Origin: Lewinellaceae bacterium | GTDB lineage: Bacteria > Bacteroidota > Bacteroidia > Chitinophagales > Saprospiraceae | Assembly (NCBI GenBank): GCA_020636375.1 | Contig: JACJXZ010000001.1 | Location: 124,001-188,000, forward strand | Length of the DNA stretch: 64,000 bases | Direction: 5' to 3' | Part shown: positions 32,749 through 41,724 of the stretch, piece after piece | Numbering within the stretch: position 1 is the stretch's first letter | Layout of the letters: each line of letters begins with the position of its first letter | Program-made: the position numbers and the translations under genes | Notes under the pieces: model-generated | The model's database searches: none | Told to the model about the DNA's origin: nothing | Seen by the model: only the letters and a program-made list of their open reading frames with translations

Positions 32749-34305
32749 CTACCTCCGCCGCCGGCTCGAACTGCCGACTCCGAGAACCCCCAACAGGCCC
32801 CGGGTAAGCTCTCTGGCCATCGTTCGGGCGACCTGCCGGGTAGTAGGGTTGGAGATGATCTTCTCGATGGTGCTCTTTTCCTGGCGGCGGGAAGCGCTCC
32901 TGGCGCGATCCCGCTGTTCCCGCATTTCTTCCTGTAGGCTTTCGTCCTGCGCCCGTTCCAGCTTTTTGGCAAGGATCTCGTGAGCGCTCTCCCGGTTGAT
33001 CTCTTCATTGTACTTGTCCATGATCTCCGACTTGCGGATGATGCTGCTGATTTCCTGTTCTGTCAGCACATCCATCCTCGATTCGGGCGCCCGCAGCAAG
33101 GTATGGGCCAGAGGGGTGGGAATACCCTTTTCGTTCAGGGCGGTGACCAGCGCTTCTCCTATCCCAAGTTCTGTAACTACCTGTGCCACATCGTAATAAT
33201 CGGAAACGGGATAATTCTGGGCGGCCAGCTTGATGGCTTTGCGGTCCTTGGCCGTAAAGGCGCGCAGGGCGTGCTGGATTTTAAGGCCCAACTGGCCCAG
33301 CACGTCGTCGGGGATATCCGCCGGGTTCTGGGTGACAAAGAACAGCCCGACGCCTTTGGAACGGATCAACTTCACGATCACCTCGATCTGGTCCATCAAA
33401 GCATCGGAGGCTTCCTCGAAAACGAGGTGAGCTTCGTCGATGAAGATAACGAGCTTGGGCTTGTCCAGGTCTCCTTCCTCCGGGAAGTTGGAATAAATCT
33501 CTGCCAGCATCTGCAGCATAAAGGTGGAAAACAATTTGGGCCTCCCCTGGATATCGGTCAGGCGGAGAATGGAAACAATCCCCCGCCCGTTCCGGTCTGT
33601 CCGCAACAGGTCATCTACGTCAAAAGAGCGCTCGCCGAAAAAGCGGCCGGCATCCTGCTGTTCCAGTTCTATGACCTTGCGCATGATCGAACCCACTGAA
33701 GCGGAAGAGATCCTGCCATAAGATTTCTCTGCCTCTTCTTTGCCCTCGTTGGTGATGTATTGCAGGGTTTGTTTGAAATCCTCCAGGTCGAGAAGCGGAA
33801 GTTTATGGTCATCGCAGTATTTAAAGGTTACGGCGACCACTCCGGCCTGAGTGTCGTTCAGCCCCAATATTTTCGAGAACAGTACCGGGCCGAACTCCAG
33901 GACGGTGGCTCTAAGCCGGGCGCCGGGCTCATCGGAAAGGCTGAGGAATTCAACCGGGCTGCCATTGGCTTCGAACGGGATGCCGATGCGGGCGTGGCGC
34001 TCATCGATCTTGGGATGGCCGCCACTGGGAACGGCAATCCCGCTCAGGTCGCCTTTAATGTCCATCAGCAGCGAAGGCACGCCCTGGTGAGAAAGCTGTT
34101 CGGCCAGGATTTGAAGGGTTTTTGTTTTGCCCGAACCGGTAGCGCCGGCAATCAGCCCGTGCCGGTTCATCGTCTTCAGGGGGATTTTCACCAGGGTATC
34201 GGCCAGGCATTCGCCGTCGAGCATGGCGCCTCCCAGATTGATGAAGCGCCCTTTAAAACTGTACCCTTCGTTTATTTCTGCTATGAATTGTTCTTTGTTC
34301 GGCAT
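32749..34305 (-). CDS. HerA-like (DUF853) P-loop ATPase
   Basis: A 518-residue ATPase of the HerA/FtsK superfamily, DUF853 branch. Walker A is GATGSGKT (54-61), Walker B VIFIDEAHLVFEE, and other family blocks MDIKGDLSGIA, FVTQNPADIPDDVLGQLG are intact. The C-terminal 90 residues are charged and coiled-coil-like (EEMREQRDRARSASRRQ), ending in a basic tail. The role of this cytoplasmic branch is unproven; DNA translocation or repair is assumed from HerA. Transcribed together with the nuclease gene behind it is possible: that gene stops five bases before its start codon. Confidence 0.9.
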   Translation of the reverse strand: MPNKEQFIAEINEGYSFKGRFINLGGAMLDGECLADTLVKIPLKTMNRHGLIAGATGSGKTKTLQILAEQLSHQGVPSLLMDIKGDLSGIAVPSGGHPKIDERHARIGIPFEANGSPVEFLSLSDEPGARLRATVLEFGPVLFSKILGLNDTQAGVVAVTFKYCDDHKLPLLDLEDFKQTLQYITNEGKEEAEKSYGRISSASVGSIMRKVIELEQQDAGRFFGERSFDVDDLLRTDRNGRGIVSILRLTDIQGRPKLFSTFMLQMLAEIYSNFPEEGDLDKPKLVIFIDEAHLVFEEASDALMDQIEVIVKLIRSKGVGLFFVTQNPADIPDDVLGQLGLKIQHALRAFTAKDRKAIKLAAQNYPVSDYYDVAQVVTELGIGEALVTALNEKGIPTPLAHTLLRAPESRMDVLTEQEISSIIRKSEIMDKYNEEINRESAHEILAKKLERAQDESLQEEMREQRDRARSASRRQEKSTIEKIISNPTTRQVARTMARELTRGLLGVLGVGSSSRRRR

Positions 34306-34309
34306 ATGA

Positions 34310-35209
34310 TTATTGGTTATTCCATTTTTCTATTCTCTCCTGGAATTTAGACTTGCTAAACTCCCAAAAGTCAATATTCAGGTTGCTTTCCACTTCTTCT
34401 TCCAGGCCCGGAGCAAGGATGCCCCCAAAGAAATCGATGCCGGTGGCTGCTTCCACCTGGTCGATAGGCTGCGCAAATTTGTACAAAGGTTCAAAGCTCA
34501 CCTCGTTGGGGATCACAAAACCAATGCCTTTCACCTGGGGTTCTTTGGCATCGAGCAAGACCTTAAAATAAGCTGCCGGCACAGAGACCTCATTTTCGCC
34601 GATGACTCCTTTAGGGGCCATGGACAGGACCGGGCCGGACACGATGTAGAGTTCGCCGTTGCTCTTGGCCCAGGACCGGGCGAGCTCCTCCAGTTCCCGC
34701 CAAATCCCTTTGTTGAAGTTGGCTGCCTGGGGGCTGATATTGCTCATGAAAAATGTTTCGTCGAGCGCTTGCTCGCTGAACGCCCGGTCGGCGGCGGGTA
34801 CGAGGTGGCCCCGGTTGTATCCGGAGCGCCGGTAATCGTCCGGTGTTGCCGAACCGCTCCTGACTTTGGGGTCGGGCCGGAAATTATCCACCCGTTCCGA
34901 CCAGGGCTGGTTCAGTTCCTCCCGGGTCAGCCGGTAGGCTACCCACTCCGCTTGTTCGTGCTCTTCAGAATAGGATAAGGAATAGTACTGGTGATGGATG
35001 ATGGCCCCCGAGGTGGATTCGGGGAGATAAGCCAGGCTGCCCGGGCCCGCCGCCTCTTCCGTTTCGGGATAGGAAGCCTGAGTGCCGGTAAATTTATTAA
35101 AGAGGACGAACAACCCGCCGACGATGGCGCTGAAAAGGCCTACGCGAACGATCATGCTGCCCGATGCTGCCTTTCCCCTGGTTTCATGGTTCCTCCGGAA
35201 TTTTGCCAT
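34310..35209 (-). CDS. Membrane-anchored DNA/RNA non-specific endonuclease
   Basis: A 299-residue beta-beta-alpha-metal nuclease. The active-site block is YNRGHLVPAAD, with catalytic His, and MSNISPQAANFNKGIWRELE provides the metal-binding Asn. A basic N-terminus (residues 1-20) and a membrane helix (21-40) anchor or export it. I start at ATG 35209, since upstream in-frame codons run through a hairpin. Its stop is four bases ahead of the HerA-like gene on the same strand. Two DNA-acting genes in a row is suggestive, but I know no named system with this pair. Confidence 0.88.
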   Translation of the reverse strand: MAKFRRNHETRGKAASGSMIVRVGLFSAIVGGLFVLFNKFTGTQASYPETEEAAGPGSLAYLPESTSGAIIHHQYYSLSYSEEHEQAEWVAYRLTREELNQPWSERVDNFRPDPKVRSGSATPDDYRRSGYNRGHLVPAADRAFSEQALDETFFMSNISPQAANFNKGIWRELEELARSWAKSNGELYIVSGPVLSMAPKGVIGENEVSVPAAYFKVLLDAKEPQVKGIGFVIPNEVSFEPLYKFAQPIDQVEAATGIDFFGGILAPGLEEEVESNLNIDFWEFSKSKFQERIEKWNNQ

Positions 35210-35313
35210 GCAGATGGATTTGTTTGGATGGGTAAAAATAACAAAAAGTTGCAGGACAAAAAGGAAGGAACGCTGAATTGCCAGGTAAGGCCGGAAATAA
35301 TTGCCGATCGGGC

Positions 35314-35369
35314 TTAGAGCATGTTTGGAGGTAGTCCCCAACACTATGCTACCTCCAAACATGCTCTAA
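35314..35369. terminator. 21-bp inverted repeat overlapping the subtilase stop codon
   Basis: TTAGAGCATGTTTGGAGGTAG and its exact reverse complement, separated by 14 bases. The right arm contains the TAG stop of the minus-strand subtilase gene. It would form a strong hairpin at the 3' end of that mRNA and may serve as terminator or 3' protection. No T run follows, so intrinsic termination is not certain. It may also be a dispersed repeat. Confidence 0.6.
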
Positions 35370-36904
35370 AGCGGGTTCTGTTTCTGTCGTTCCAGTTCTT
35401 CGACAGCGCCCAGTGGATAGATCAGGTTGCCCGTTTCTTTTACGTTTTTGGATTTTTTGCCTGATTTGCGGAGGATCTCATAAGCTGTATTGGTGTCCAG
35501 GCCCGGGTCCAGGCTTTTGAGCAGGCCGATGAGGCCGGAAACATAGGGCGTGGCCATAGACGTGCCGTTGAAGGAGCTGTAGTTGCCGTTCGGGATGGTT
35601 GAATAGATATTAACGCCCGGGGCGGCGATCCCCATATCCAGGTCGGTGACATAATTGGAGAAGACGGCGCGGTTGAGTTCTTCATCCAGGGCGCTGACGG
35701 CGATGACGCCCGGCACGCCTGCCGGAGCAAAGCTCTTGGCATTGCGGTTGGAATTGCCGGCGGCCGCCACGACGATAGCGCCCTTCTCATTGGCGTATTC
35801 CACTGCTTTCTGGTAAGCTCTCTCTTTGGTTTGGTTGGAAAGCCCGCCCAATGACAGCGAGATGACATCGGCCCCCGTATCGGCGGCTTCCAGGATGCCT
35901 TTGATAATGGTGCGTTGGGACCCCATGCCGGAAGCGCTAAGCACCTTGATGCTGGTAACCTGGACAAAGCGGTTGTCCCTCGAGAAGGAGGCCACCCCTA
36001 CCCCATTGTTCGAAACTGCGGCGGCAATCCCTGCGCAATGAGTGCCATGGCCTTTAGGGTCGTTGTCATAAGCTGGTTTGGTGGACTTGAAGTTATCCTT
36101 GATGTCTTCATGCCCGGCATCTACCCCGGTATCCAGGATCGCGATCAGGGCTTTTCTTTCGGGAGCGAGGTTTTGGTTGTCCAGATAATCGAACAACCGG
36201 TCAACTTCCATGGCTTCAAAGCCCCACAGATGCGCCAGCCCCGGGTCGTTTATGCCGAATTTTTTGTTGATGCCGGGCAGCTCGCGGCGGGCCGGCTCCG
36301 GCGAAACGGATACCATTTCGTTTGGTTCCACCCAATCTACTGCGGTGATCCCCTGAAGTCCGCGGATAACCTCATTCAGCCGGCTGGAGTAACGGGGAGG
36401 TACGTCTATGGAGTAGTAGTCATCCAGTTCGGTGGCGTCCGGGAAAGCAGGAGTAAAGGCCCGTTCCAGCTTAAGCCCGTATTTGCGCACGACAGTGGCC
36501 AGGGCCTCTTCCCCGGAACCTTCCGCCAGTTCCACCAGCAATTCTCCGGAAGGGTCGTAAGTGGGAAGGCCTGTGTTCTCCCGGGAAAAAGTGTGGGCCA
36601 TATAGCCTTCGTAGTACCAGCCCAGCGCCGCCAGCGCCATTACGCTGCCGGCCAGTATCCAGCGTTTGTTGGTTGCGAGCAGTTGAAAGGCCAGGCCGAA
36701 AGCCGCCATGGCCACGAAGTCGCGAAACAGCGTACCCAGCTTGGTGCCCAGAGAAGCGTCGGCCAGGATTACGGACAGGACATAAATGCCTAATGCGCCG
36801 AAGAATGAAGATTGGAAGAGTTTGCTTTTTGTGTCATTTGCCCGGTACAGGAACCAAAGAGCAAGGCTCGCGAGGGCGCCTGTAAATGCCAGAGGATAGA
36901 TCAT
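35366..36904 (-). CDS. Membrane-embedded S8 (subtilisin) peptidase
   Basis: A 512-residue serine protease with four N-terminal membrane helices (about 3-20, 33-49, 63-78, 82-98), an inhibitor I9-like segment (120-200), and a subtilase domain with Asp258 (AILDTGVD), His286 (GHGTHC), Asn384 (AAGNSN) and Ser449 (NGTSMATPY). Subtilases are normally secreted; a four-helix N-terminal anchor in place of a signal peptide is unusual and puts the protease at the inner membrane. The stop lies within a hairpin. Confidence 0.9.
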   Translation of the reverse strand: MIYPLAFTGALASLALWFLYRANDTKSKLFQSSFFGALGIYVLSVILADASLGTKLGTLFRDFVAMAAFGLAFQLLATNKRWILAGSVMALAALGWYYEGYMAHTFSRENTGLPTYDPSGELLVELAEGSGEEALATVVRKYGLKLERAFTPAFPDATELDDYYSIDVPPRYSSRLNEVIRGLQGITAVDWVEPNEMVSVSPEPARRELPGINKKFGINDPGLAHLWGFEAMEVDRLFDYLDNQNLAPERKALIAILDTGVDAGHEDIKDNFKSTKPAYDNDPKGHGTHCAGIAAAVSNNGVGVASFSRDNRFVQVTSIKVLSASGMGSQRTIIKGILEAADTGADVISLSLGGLSNQTKERAYQKAVEYANEKGAIVVAAAGNSNRNAKSFAPAGVPGVIAVSALDEELNRAVFSNYVTDLDMGIAAPGVNIYSTIPNGNYSSFNGTSMATPYVSGLIGLLKSLDPGLDTNTAYEILRKSGKKSKNVKETGNLIYPLGAVEELERQKQNPL

Positions 36905-36926
36905 AATTTACTGTTTTCCTTCTGTA

Positions 36927-37089
36927 AGAAGCTGTTTGAATTTGATCCTCAGGTTTTATTATGGCCCTTTTTCCCTCACTTTTCGGCTTTTTTTCGCCCC
37001 GTACCTATGGGTACGAAGCTCAAAAAGAGCCTCAATTGAGGAAAAAATGGCTCATAATAAATTCCTGAAACCAAATTCAAACAGCTTCT
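36927..37089. repeat. MITE-like 163-bp element with long inverted arms
   Basis: Ends are 18-bp perfect inverted repeats, AGAAGCTGTTTGAATTTG and CAAATTCAAACAGCTTCT. Inside, the arms stay similar for about 35 more bases (AGGTTTTATTATGGCCC against the complement of ATGGCTCATAATAAATTCC), with a small CGTACC/GGTACG stem at the centre. The whole can fold into one long hairpin. No coding capacity. The rest of the 468-base gap up to trxB (37090-37318) shows no gene, only a copy of a 12-bp motif at 37118. Confidence 0.6.
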
Positions 37090-37117
37090 AAGAAATTACC
37101 TTTAAAAATACTCAAAA

Positions 37118-37129
37118 AATGGCAGAATA
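37118..37129 (+). repeat. Third copy of AATGGCAGAATA
   Basis: Identical to the 12-bp direct repeat upstream of the curlin genes at 9850 and 9871. Here it lies about 200 bases ahead of the trxB promoter, as a single copy. Confidence 0.4.
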
Positions 37130-37318
37130 GAGAAAAAAACAGGCCAAAGGAGGAAATTTGACGGCGAGCGGGCCGGCAGTGGATGAATTCACCGGCCCGA
37201 AGCCGGAAACCCGTGAAACAAGAAATCCATGAGGCACCCCGGTTTCAACCACTCCGGCCTATCAGGCGTTTCATCATAGTACCGGCAAGAGGGCGCTCAT
37301 TCTGTGACGGAAATTACA

Positions 37319-37347
37319 TTGCTCCTTGCCTTTTATTTATATTTTTG
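37319..37347 (+). promoter_or_regulatory. trxB promoter, Bacteroidota type
   Basis: TTG at 37319-37321, 18 bases, then TATTTTTG at 37340-37347. This fits the TTTG-N19-TAnnTTTG consensus with one base less spacing. The start codon is 26 bases downstream. Confidence 0.65.
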
Positions 37348-37372
37348 CGGCAAGAAAAAAGCGAAAAATAAA

Positions 37373-38317
37373 ATGGCAGAAGGTATTGAAAGAGTAAAAT
37401 GCCTGATCATCGGCTCCGGCCCGGCAGGCTACACTGCGGCGGTATATGCCGCCCGCGCTAACCTCAAACCGGTGCTCTATACCGGCCAGGAACCCGGAGG
37501 GCAACTCATGATCACCACGGACGTAGAGAACTACCCCGGATACCCGGACGGCATCATGGGGCCCCAAATGATGGAAGACTTCCGCAAGCAGGCCGAGCGC
37601 TTCGGGACGGATGTGCGCTACGAACTGATCGCCAAAGTGGACTTCTCCGGCCCGGTACACAAGGCCTGGTCCGAAACCGGCCACGAAATTCATGCCGACA
37701 GCGTCATCATCTCCACTGGCGCCAGCGCCAAGTGGCTGGGCCTGGAATCAGAAAAAAAGCTCACCAACAAAGGGGTCTCCGCCTGTGCAGTGTGTGACGG
37801 GTTCTTCTTCCGGGGCCAGGAAGTAGCAGTGGTAGGAGGAGGAGATACGGCAGCGGAAGAATCGCTGTACTTGTCCAAATTATGCCCTAAGGTGCACATG
37901 CTGGTCCGCCGCGATGAACTGAGGGCTTCCAAAATCATGCAGGAGCGGGTTTTCAAAACGGAAAATATCGAGGTCCACTGGAATACCGAGGCGCTGGAAA
38001 TTCTCGGTGAAACAGAAGTAGAAGGCGTGAAAATTGTGAACAACCAATCCCAAAAAGAATCGGTCATCCCGGTCAAGGGTTTCTTTGTGGCCATTGGGCA
38101 CAAACCCAATACGGATATCTTTAAGGGTTGGATCGACATGGACAATACCGGTTACATCCAAACCAACGGCAAAAGCACGCGCACAAACGTTACGGGCGTT
38201 TTTGCCAGCGGCGACGCCCAGGACAACATCTACCGCCAGGCCGTCACGGCCGCCGGCACAGGCTGTATGGCCGCCCTGGACGCCGAGCGCTACCTGACAG
38301 AAATGGGCGTAATTTAG
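37373..38317 (+). CDS. trxB: Thioredoxin-disulfide reductase
   Basis: A 314-residue flavoprotein that reduces thioredoxin with NADPH. FAD motif IIGSGPAGYTAAVYAAR, redox-active Cys138-Ala-Val-Cys141 (SACAVCDG), NADPH motif VVGGGDTAAEE and the C-terminal FASGDAQDNIYRQAVTAAGTGC are all present. Length is normal. I chose ATG 37373, which fits the promoter and the family start; the frame is open from 37304. A terminator follows. Confidence 0.96.
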   Translation: MAEGIERVKCLIIGSGPAGYTAAVYAARANLKPVLYTGQEPGGQLMITTDVENYPGYPDGIMGPQMMEDFRKQAERFGTDVRYELIAKVDFSGPVHKAWSETGHEIHADSVIISTGASAKWLGLESEKKLTNKGVSACAVCDGFFFRGQEVAVVGGGDTAAEESLYLSKLCPKVHMLVRRDELRASKIMQERVFKTENIEVHWNTEALEILGETEVEGVKIVNNQSQKESVIPVKGFFVAIGHKPNTDIFKGWIDMDNTGYIQTNGKSTRTNVTGVFASGDAQDNIYRQAVTAAGTGCMAALDAERYLTEMGVI

Positions 38318-38350
38318 GAGTCTTCCCGCCCGGGATTCCCGCGAATCCTC

Positions 38351-38406
38351 AAAAATGGCTATATTGCCGGGCCTGAACGGGCCGGCGTATAGCCATTTTT
38401 TTATTT
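38351..38406 (+). terminator. trxB terminator
   Basis: Long two-part stem AAAAATGGCTATA...TATAGCCATTTTT with an inner GCCGGGCC/GGGCCGGC stem, followed by TTTTTATT. Nearly symmetrical, but only plus-strand genes flank it. Confidence 0.85.
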
Positions 38407-38414
38407 AAAAACCT

Positions 38415-38435
38415 GAGGGCTGAAAATCAGCCCTC
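38415..38435 (+). promoter_or_regulatory. Hairpin in the fba leader
   Basis: Perfect 9-bp stem GAGGGCTGA / TCAGCCCTC with an AAA loop, 24 bases before the aldolase start codon. It has no T tail, so it is more likely a 5'-UTR hairpin affecting translation or stability than a terminator. Confidence 0.45.
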
Positions 38436-38459
38436 CAGCAAAAAAGCAAACTCAACGCT

Positions 38460-39542
38460 ATGTCTGCATCCACCTCCACCCGCTTCCGAACTGGCGTCCT
38501 CCATGGAGACGAAGTGACGGGCCTTTTCAACTACGCCAATGAGAACGACTTTGCCCTGCCGGCAGTCAACGTCGTGGGCTCCAATACGATCAATGCCGTG
38601 CTGGAAACCGCCAAAGAAGTGAACTCTCCGGTGATCATCCAGTTCTCCAATGGCGGCGCCGCATTCAATGCCGGCAAAGGCTTGTCCAACGAAAATCAAC
38701 GCGCAGCTATTCTCGGCGGCATCTCCGGCGCCATGCACGTGCATACTATGGCCAAAGCTTATGGCGTGACCGTCATCCTGCACACCGACCACTGCGCCCG
38801 AAAGCTCCTGCCCTGGCTGGATGGGCTCATCGACGCCGGCGAAAAGTTCTTCCAAAGCCGGGGGTACCCCCTGTACAGCTCCCATATGATCGACCTGTCC
38901 GAAGAACCTATCCAGGAGAACATTGAAACCTGTGTGCGCTACCTGGAACGCATGGACAAGATCGGCATGACCCTGGAGATCGAGCTGGGCGTGACCGGAG
39001 GCGAAGAAGACGGCGTAGACAATACCGACGTGGACAGCTCACGCTTGTACACCCAGCCGGAGGAAGTCAGTTATGCTTATGAAGCCCTGAGCAAGGTGAG
39101 CAACCGGTTTACTGTCGCCGCCGCCTTCGGCAATGTCCATGGGGTGTACAAGCCCGGTAATGTGTCGCTCAAGCCTATCATCCTGAAGAACTCCCAGGAA
39201 TACGTCAAAGAAAAATTCAAAACCGGCGATAACCCCATCAACTTCGTCTTCCACGGCGGTTCCGGTTCCTCGCAGGAAGAAATCCGGGAAGCCATCGGCT
39301 ACGGAGCGATCAAGATGAATATCGATACCGACCTGCAGTGGGCTTTCTGGGATGGCGTCCGCGATTACTACGAGGGCAAGCGCGATTATATGCAGGCCCA
39401 GATCGGAAACCCGGAAGGCGATGATAAGCCCAACAAGAAGTTTTACGACCCCCGCCAGTGGCTGCGGGCCGGCGAACAGGCTTTTAAGGCAAGGCTGAAG
39501 CAGGCATTTGAGGACTTAAATTGCATCAACCGGAGCGAGTGA
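38460..39542 (+). CDS. fbaA: Class II fructose-bisphosphate aldolase
   Basis: A 360-residue zinc aldolase of the FbaA (class IIA) type, splitting fructose 1,6-bisphosphate in glycolysis and forming it in gluconeogenesis. Asp110 and His111 in LHTDHC, then NVHGVYKPG and VFHGGSGSS supply the catalytic and metal ligands, and MNIDTDLQWAFWDGVRDYY is the usual C-terminal block. Length matches E. coli FbaA (359). It has its own leader after the trxB terminator. Confidence 0.96.
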   Translation: MSASTSTRFRTGVLHGDEVTGLFNYANENDFALPAVNVVGSNTINAVLETAKEVNSPVIIQFSNGGAAFNAGKGLSNENQRAAILGGISGAMHVHTMAKAYGVTVILHTDHCARKLLPWLDGLIDAGEKFFQSRGYPLYSSHMIDLSEEPIQENIETCVRYLERMDKIGMTLEIELGVTGGEEDGVDNTDVDSSRLYTQPEEVSYAYEALSKVSNRFTVAAAFGNVHGVYKPGNVSLKPIILKNSQEYVKEKFKTGDNPINFVFHGGSGSSQEEIREAIGYGAIKMNIDTDLQWAFWDGVRDYYEGKRDYMQAQIGNPEGDDKPNKKFYDPRQWLRAGEQAFKARLKQAFEDLNCINRSE

Positions 39543-39637
39543 AGGAATGAGCTGATGAGTGAGGAAGACGGAGAGTGAATGATGGAATGCATGCTTTTGC
39601 CATGCTTCAGGATGGCGGCATTCATTCCTTCAACCAC

Positions 39638-41581
39638 TCACAAGACCACGGTTCCCAGTTCCTCTGCCAATTCGTTGCGCATGACTTTCAGCTTCTGGTC
39701 CAGCTTGAGGTAGAGCATATAGTCGTCCGACTTTTGTTCGAAAAGCTGCCGGATCTTCTCTGCATTCTGGCGGATCATCTTGTTCAGTTTCCTGAGCTTG
39801 AATCGCTTGAGGGCCTGAGTGCTGTCCTTTTCGAAATTCTCATCCGGCATTTTCTGGGAGGACAGGAAAATATCCCAGCGTTTTTCCCAGTTTTCGCTGT
39901 ATTCGTAAGGGCTGCTGAGCAGGTTGATCGCCAGTTGCCGGACCTCCTCGTCGGAGTGGTTAAGGAAATAAGCCGTGTCGACGGGTTGGCCGTCGAGCAG
40001 GCGGTTGTGGCAATCTTTGGCGATCCGGCCATATAGGGGAAAGTCGAAGGAATCGAGGACATCTTCGATATTGGCGAGGATGTATTGGGCCACGGAAGCC
40101 GGTTCTTCCGGGTCGAATACCTGCCCGCCACCGGAGACGAGGATGCGGATAATATCTTTTTCCTGGAATTCGTCGCCTGTGGGCGCTTGTTTTTCCCGCG
40201 GTTGCGGCACGGGAGGAGCAAACACCTCGCCGGGTTGCGGCGCTTCTTCCTTCAGGCGGGCGCGTTCCTCATCCTGCTGGCCTTTTTTAAATTGGTAGGC
40301 GACGACTTTGTTGGCCTCATTCACGAGCAGTTGCTCTTCGACTTCCATGATCTTGGCACACTCTCTTACGTAAAGGGATCGTTTCAGCGGATCGGGTATC
40401 CTGGCGATGCTTTCGACGATATCCTTGATCAGTTTCGCCTTTTTAACCGGGTCGCCTGCGGCTTCCTCCTGCAGCAGGCCCGCCTGGAACATGATGAAAT
40501 CCTTCGCCTGTTGGGTGATGTACTCCCGAAAGGCCTCGACGCCCACCTTTTGCAGGTAGGAGTCCGGGTCTTCTCCCTCGGGCAGGAGGACGATCTTCAC
40601 GTTCAGCCCCTGCTCCAACACCATGCCCATGCCCCGGAGGGCGGCTTTGATGCCGGCCAGGTCGCCATCGTAGAGGATCTTGATATTTTCGGTATAGCGC
40701 TTGACCAGGCGGATTTGTTCGACGGTCAGGGAAGTCCCGGAGGAGGCGGCCACGTTCTCGATGCCCGCCTGGTGGAGGGAAAGCACGTCGGTATAGCCCT
40801 CGACCAGGATGCACTCGTCCTCCTTGCGGATAGCGCGCTTGGCGAAAAAGGCGCCGTAGAGCACCTTGCTCTTGTTGTATATTTCGGTTTCCGGGGTGTT
40901 GATGTACTTAGGCGCCTTCACATCTTTCACCAAAATGCGGCCTCCGAAGCCGATGACCTTGCCCGAGAGGTTGTGAATGGCAAACATCACCCGGTTGCGG
41001 AAAAAATCGCGCCCGTACTGGCTCGTCAGGCCCAACTTTTTGAGTACGTCCAAATTGTAGCCGGCATGAGTGGCGCGGAGGGTAAACGCGTCCGTCTTGT
41101 CGGGAGCGAATCCCAGCCCGAATTTTTTAGTATCTCCTCCCGGAAGCCTCTTTCCCGAAAGTAGTTTAACCCCACGCTTTTTCCAAGATCCGTATTGAAG
41201 AGTTGGTCCTGGTAGTATTTTTTGGCGAATTCATTGACCAGGAAAAGGCTCTCCTGATATTGCTGTTCCTGCCTGACTTCCTGGGAAACTTCGGTCTCCT
41301 CCAGTTGGATGCCGTATTTCTTCGCCAGATAGCGTATCGCTTCCGGAAACTCCATGTGTTCCAGCTCCATGAGGAAATTTACAGAATCGCCCCCTTGCCG
41401 CAGCCAAAGCACTTGTAAAAGCCCTTCGCCGGCGATACCGTAAAGGACGGGGTCTTTTCAGCGTGAAAAGGGCAAAGTACCGATCATGTTCCCCTCTCCT
41501 CTTGAGGTTGACAAAATCCTGGACGACCTCTTCTATCCTGGCGGTTTCCAGTACCTCCTCTACGCTCTTTGGTTTGATCAT
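39638..41581 (-). pseudogene. dnaG: DNA primase DnaG, reading frame broken at several points
   Basis: DnaG makes the RNA primers for replication and is essential. Begins MIKPKSVEEVLETARIEEVV, loses frame after LKRRG (between 41476 and 41494), and resumes in another frame with the zinc-ribbon blocks LCPFHAEKTPSF and KCFGCG. It shifts again at a run of five Cs (41390-41394; a sixth base would restore KGGDSVNF) and at a run of six Ts (41123-41128; a seventh would restore LKKFGLGFAPDKTDAF). The Toprim domain (VEGYTDV, YDGDLAG) and the 470-residue remainder are intact. Errors at homopolymers in an essential gene point to sequence error rather than decay. Confidence 0.85.
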
Positions 41582-41662
41582 GCGAGCAGTTTTAATCAAT
41601 ACTCGCTACTAAGATAACTATTTCTTCAGGACAAGATCATACTACCGTACATGGCGTTTTTT

Positions 41663-41682
41663 CCACTAAGACACGAAAACAC
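41663..41682. repeat. Second copy of the CACTAARRCACGAA repeat
   Basis: CCACTAAGACACGAAAACAC, 17 of 20 bases shared with 22847-22866. Lies between the dnaG start and the transposase remnant, in a 143-base stretch with no gene. Confidence 0.55.
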
Positions 41683-41724
41683 TAAGGCGGCACCAAGCCG
41701 ATTGCTATCGGCGTTTTTGGCACT

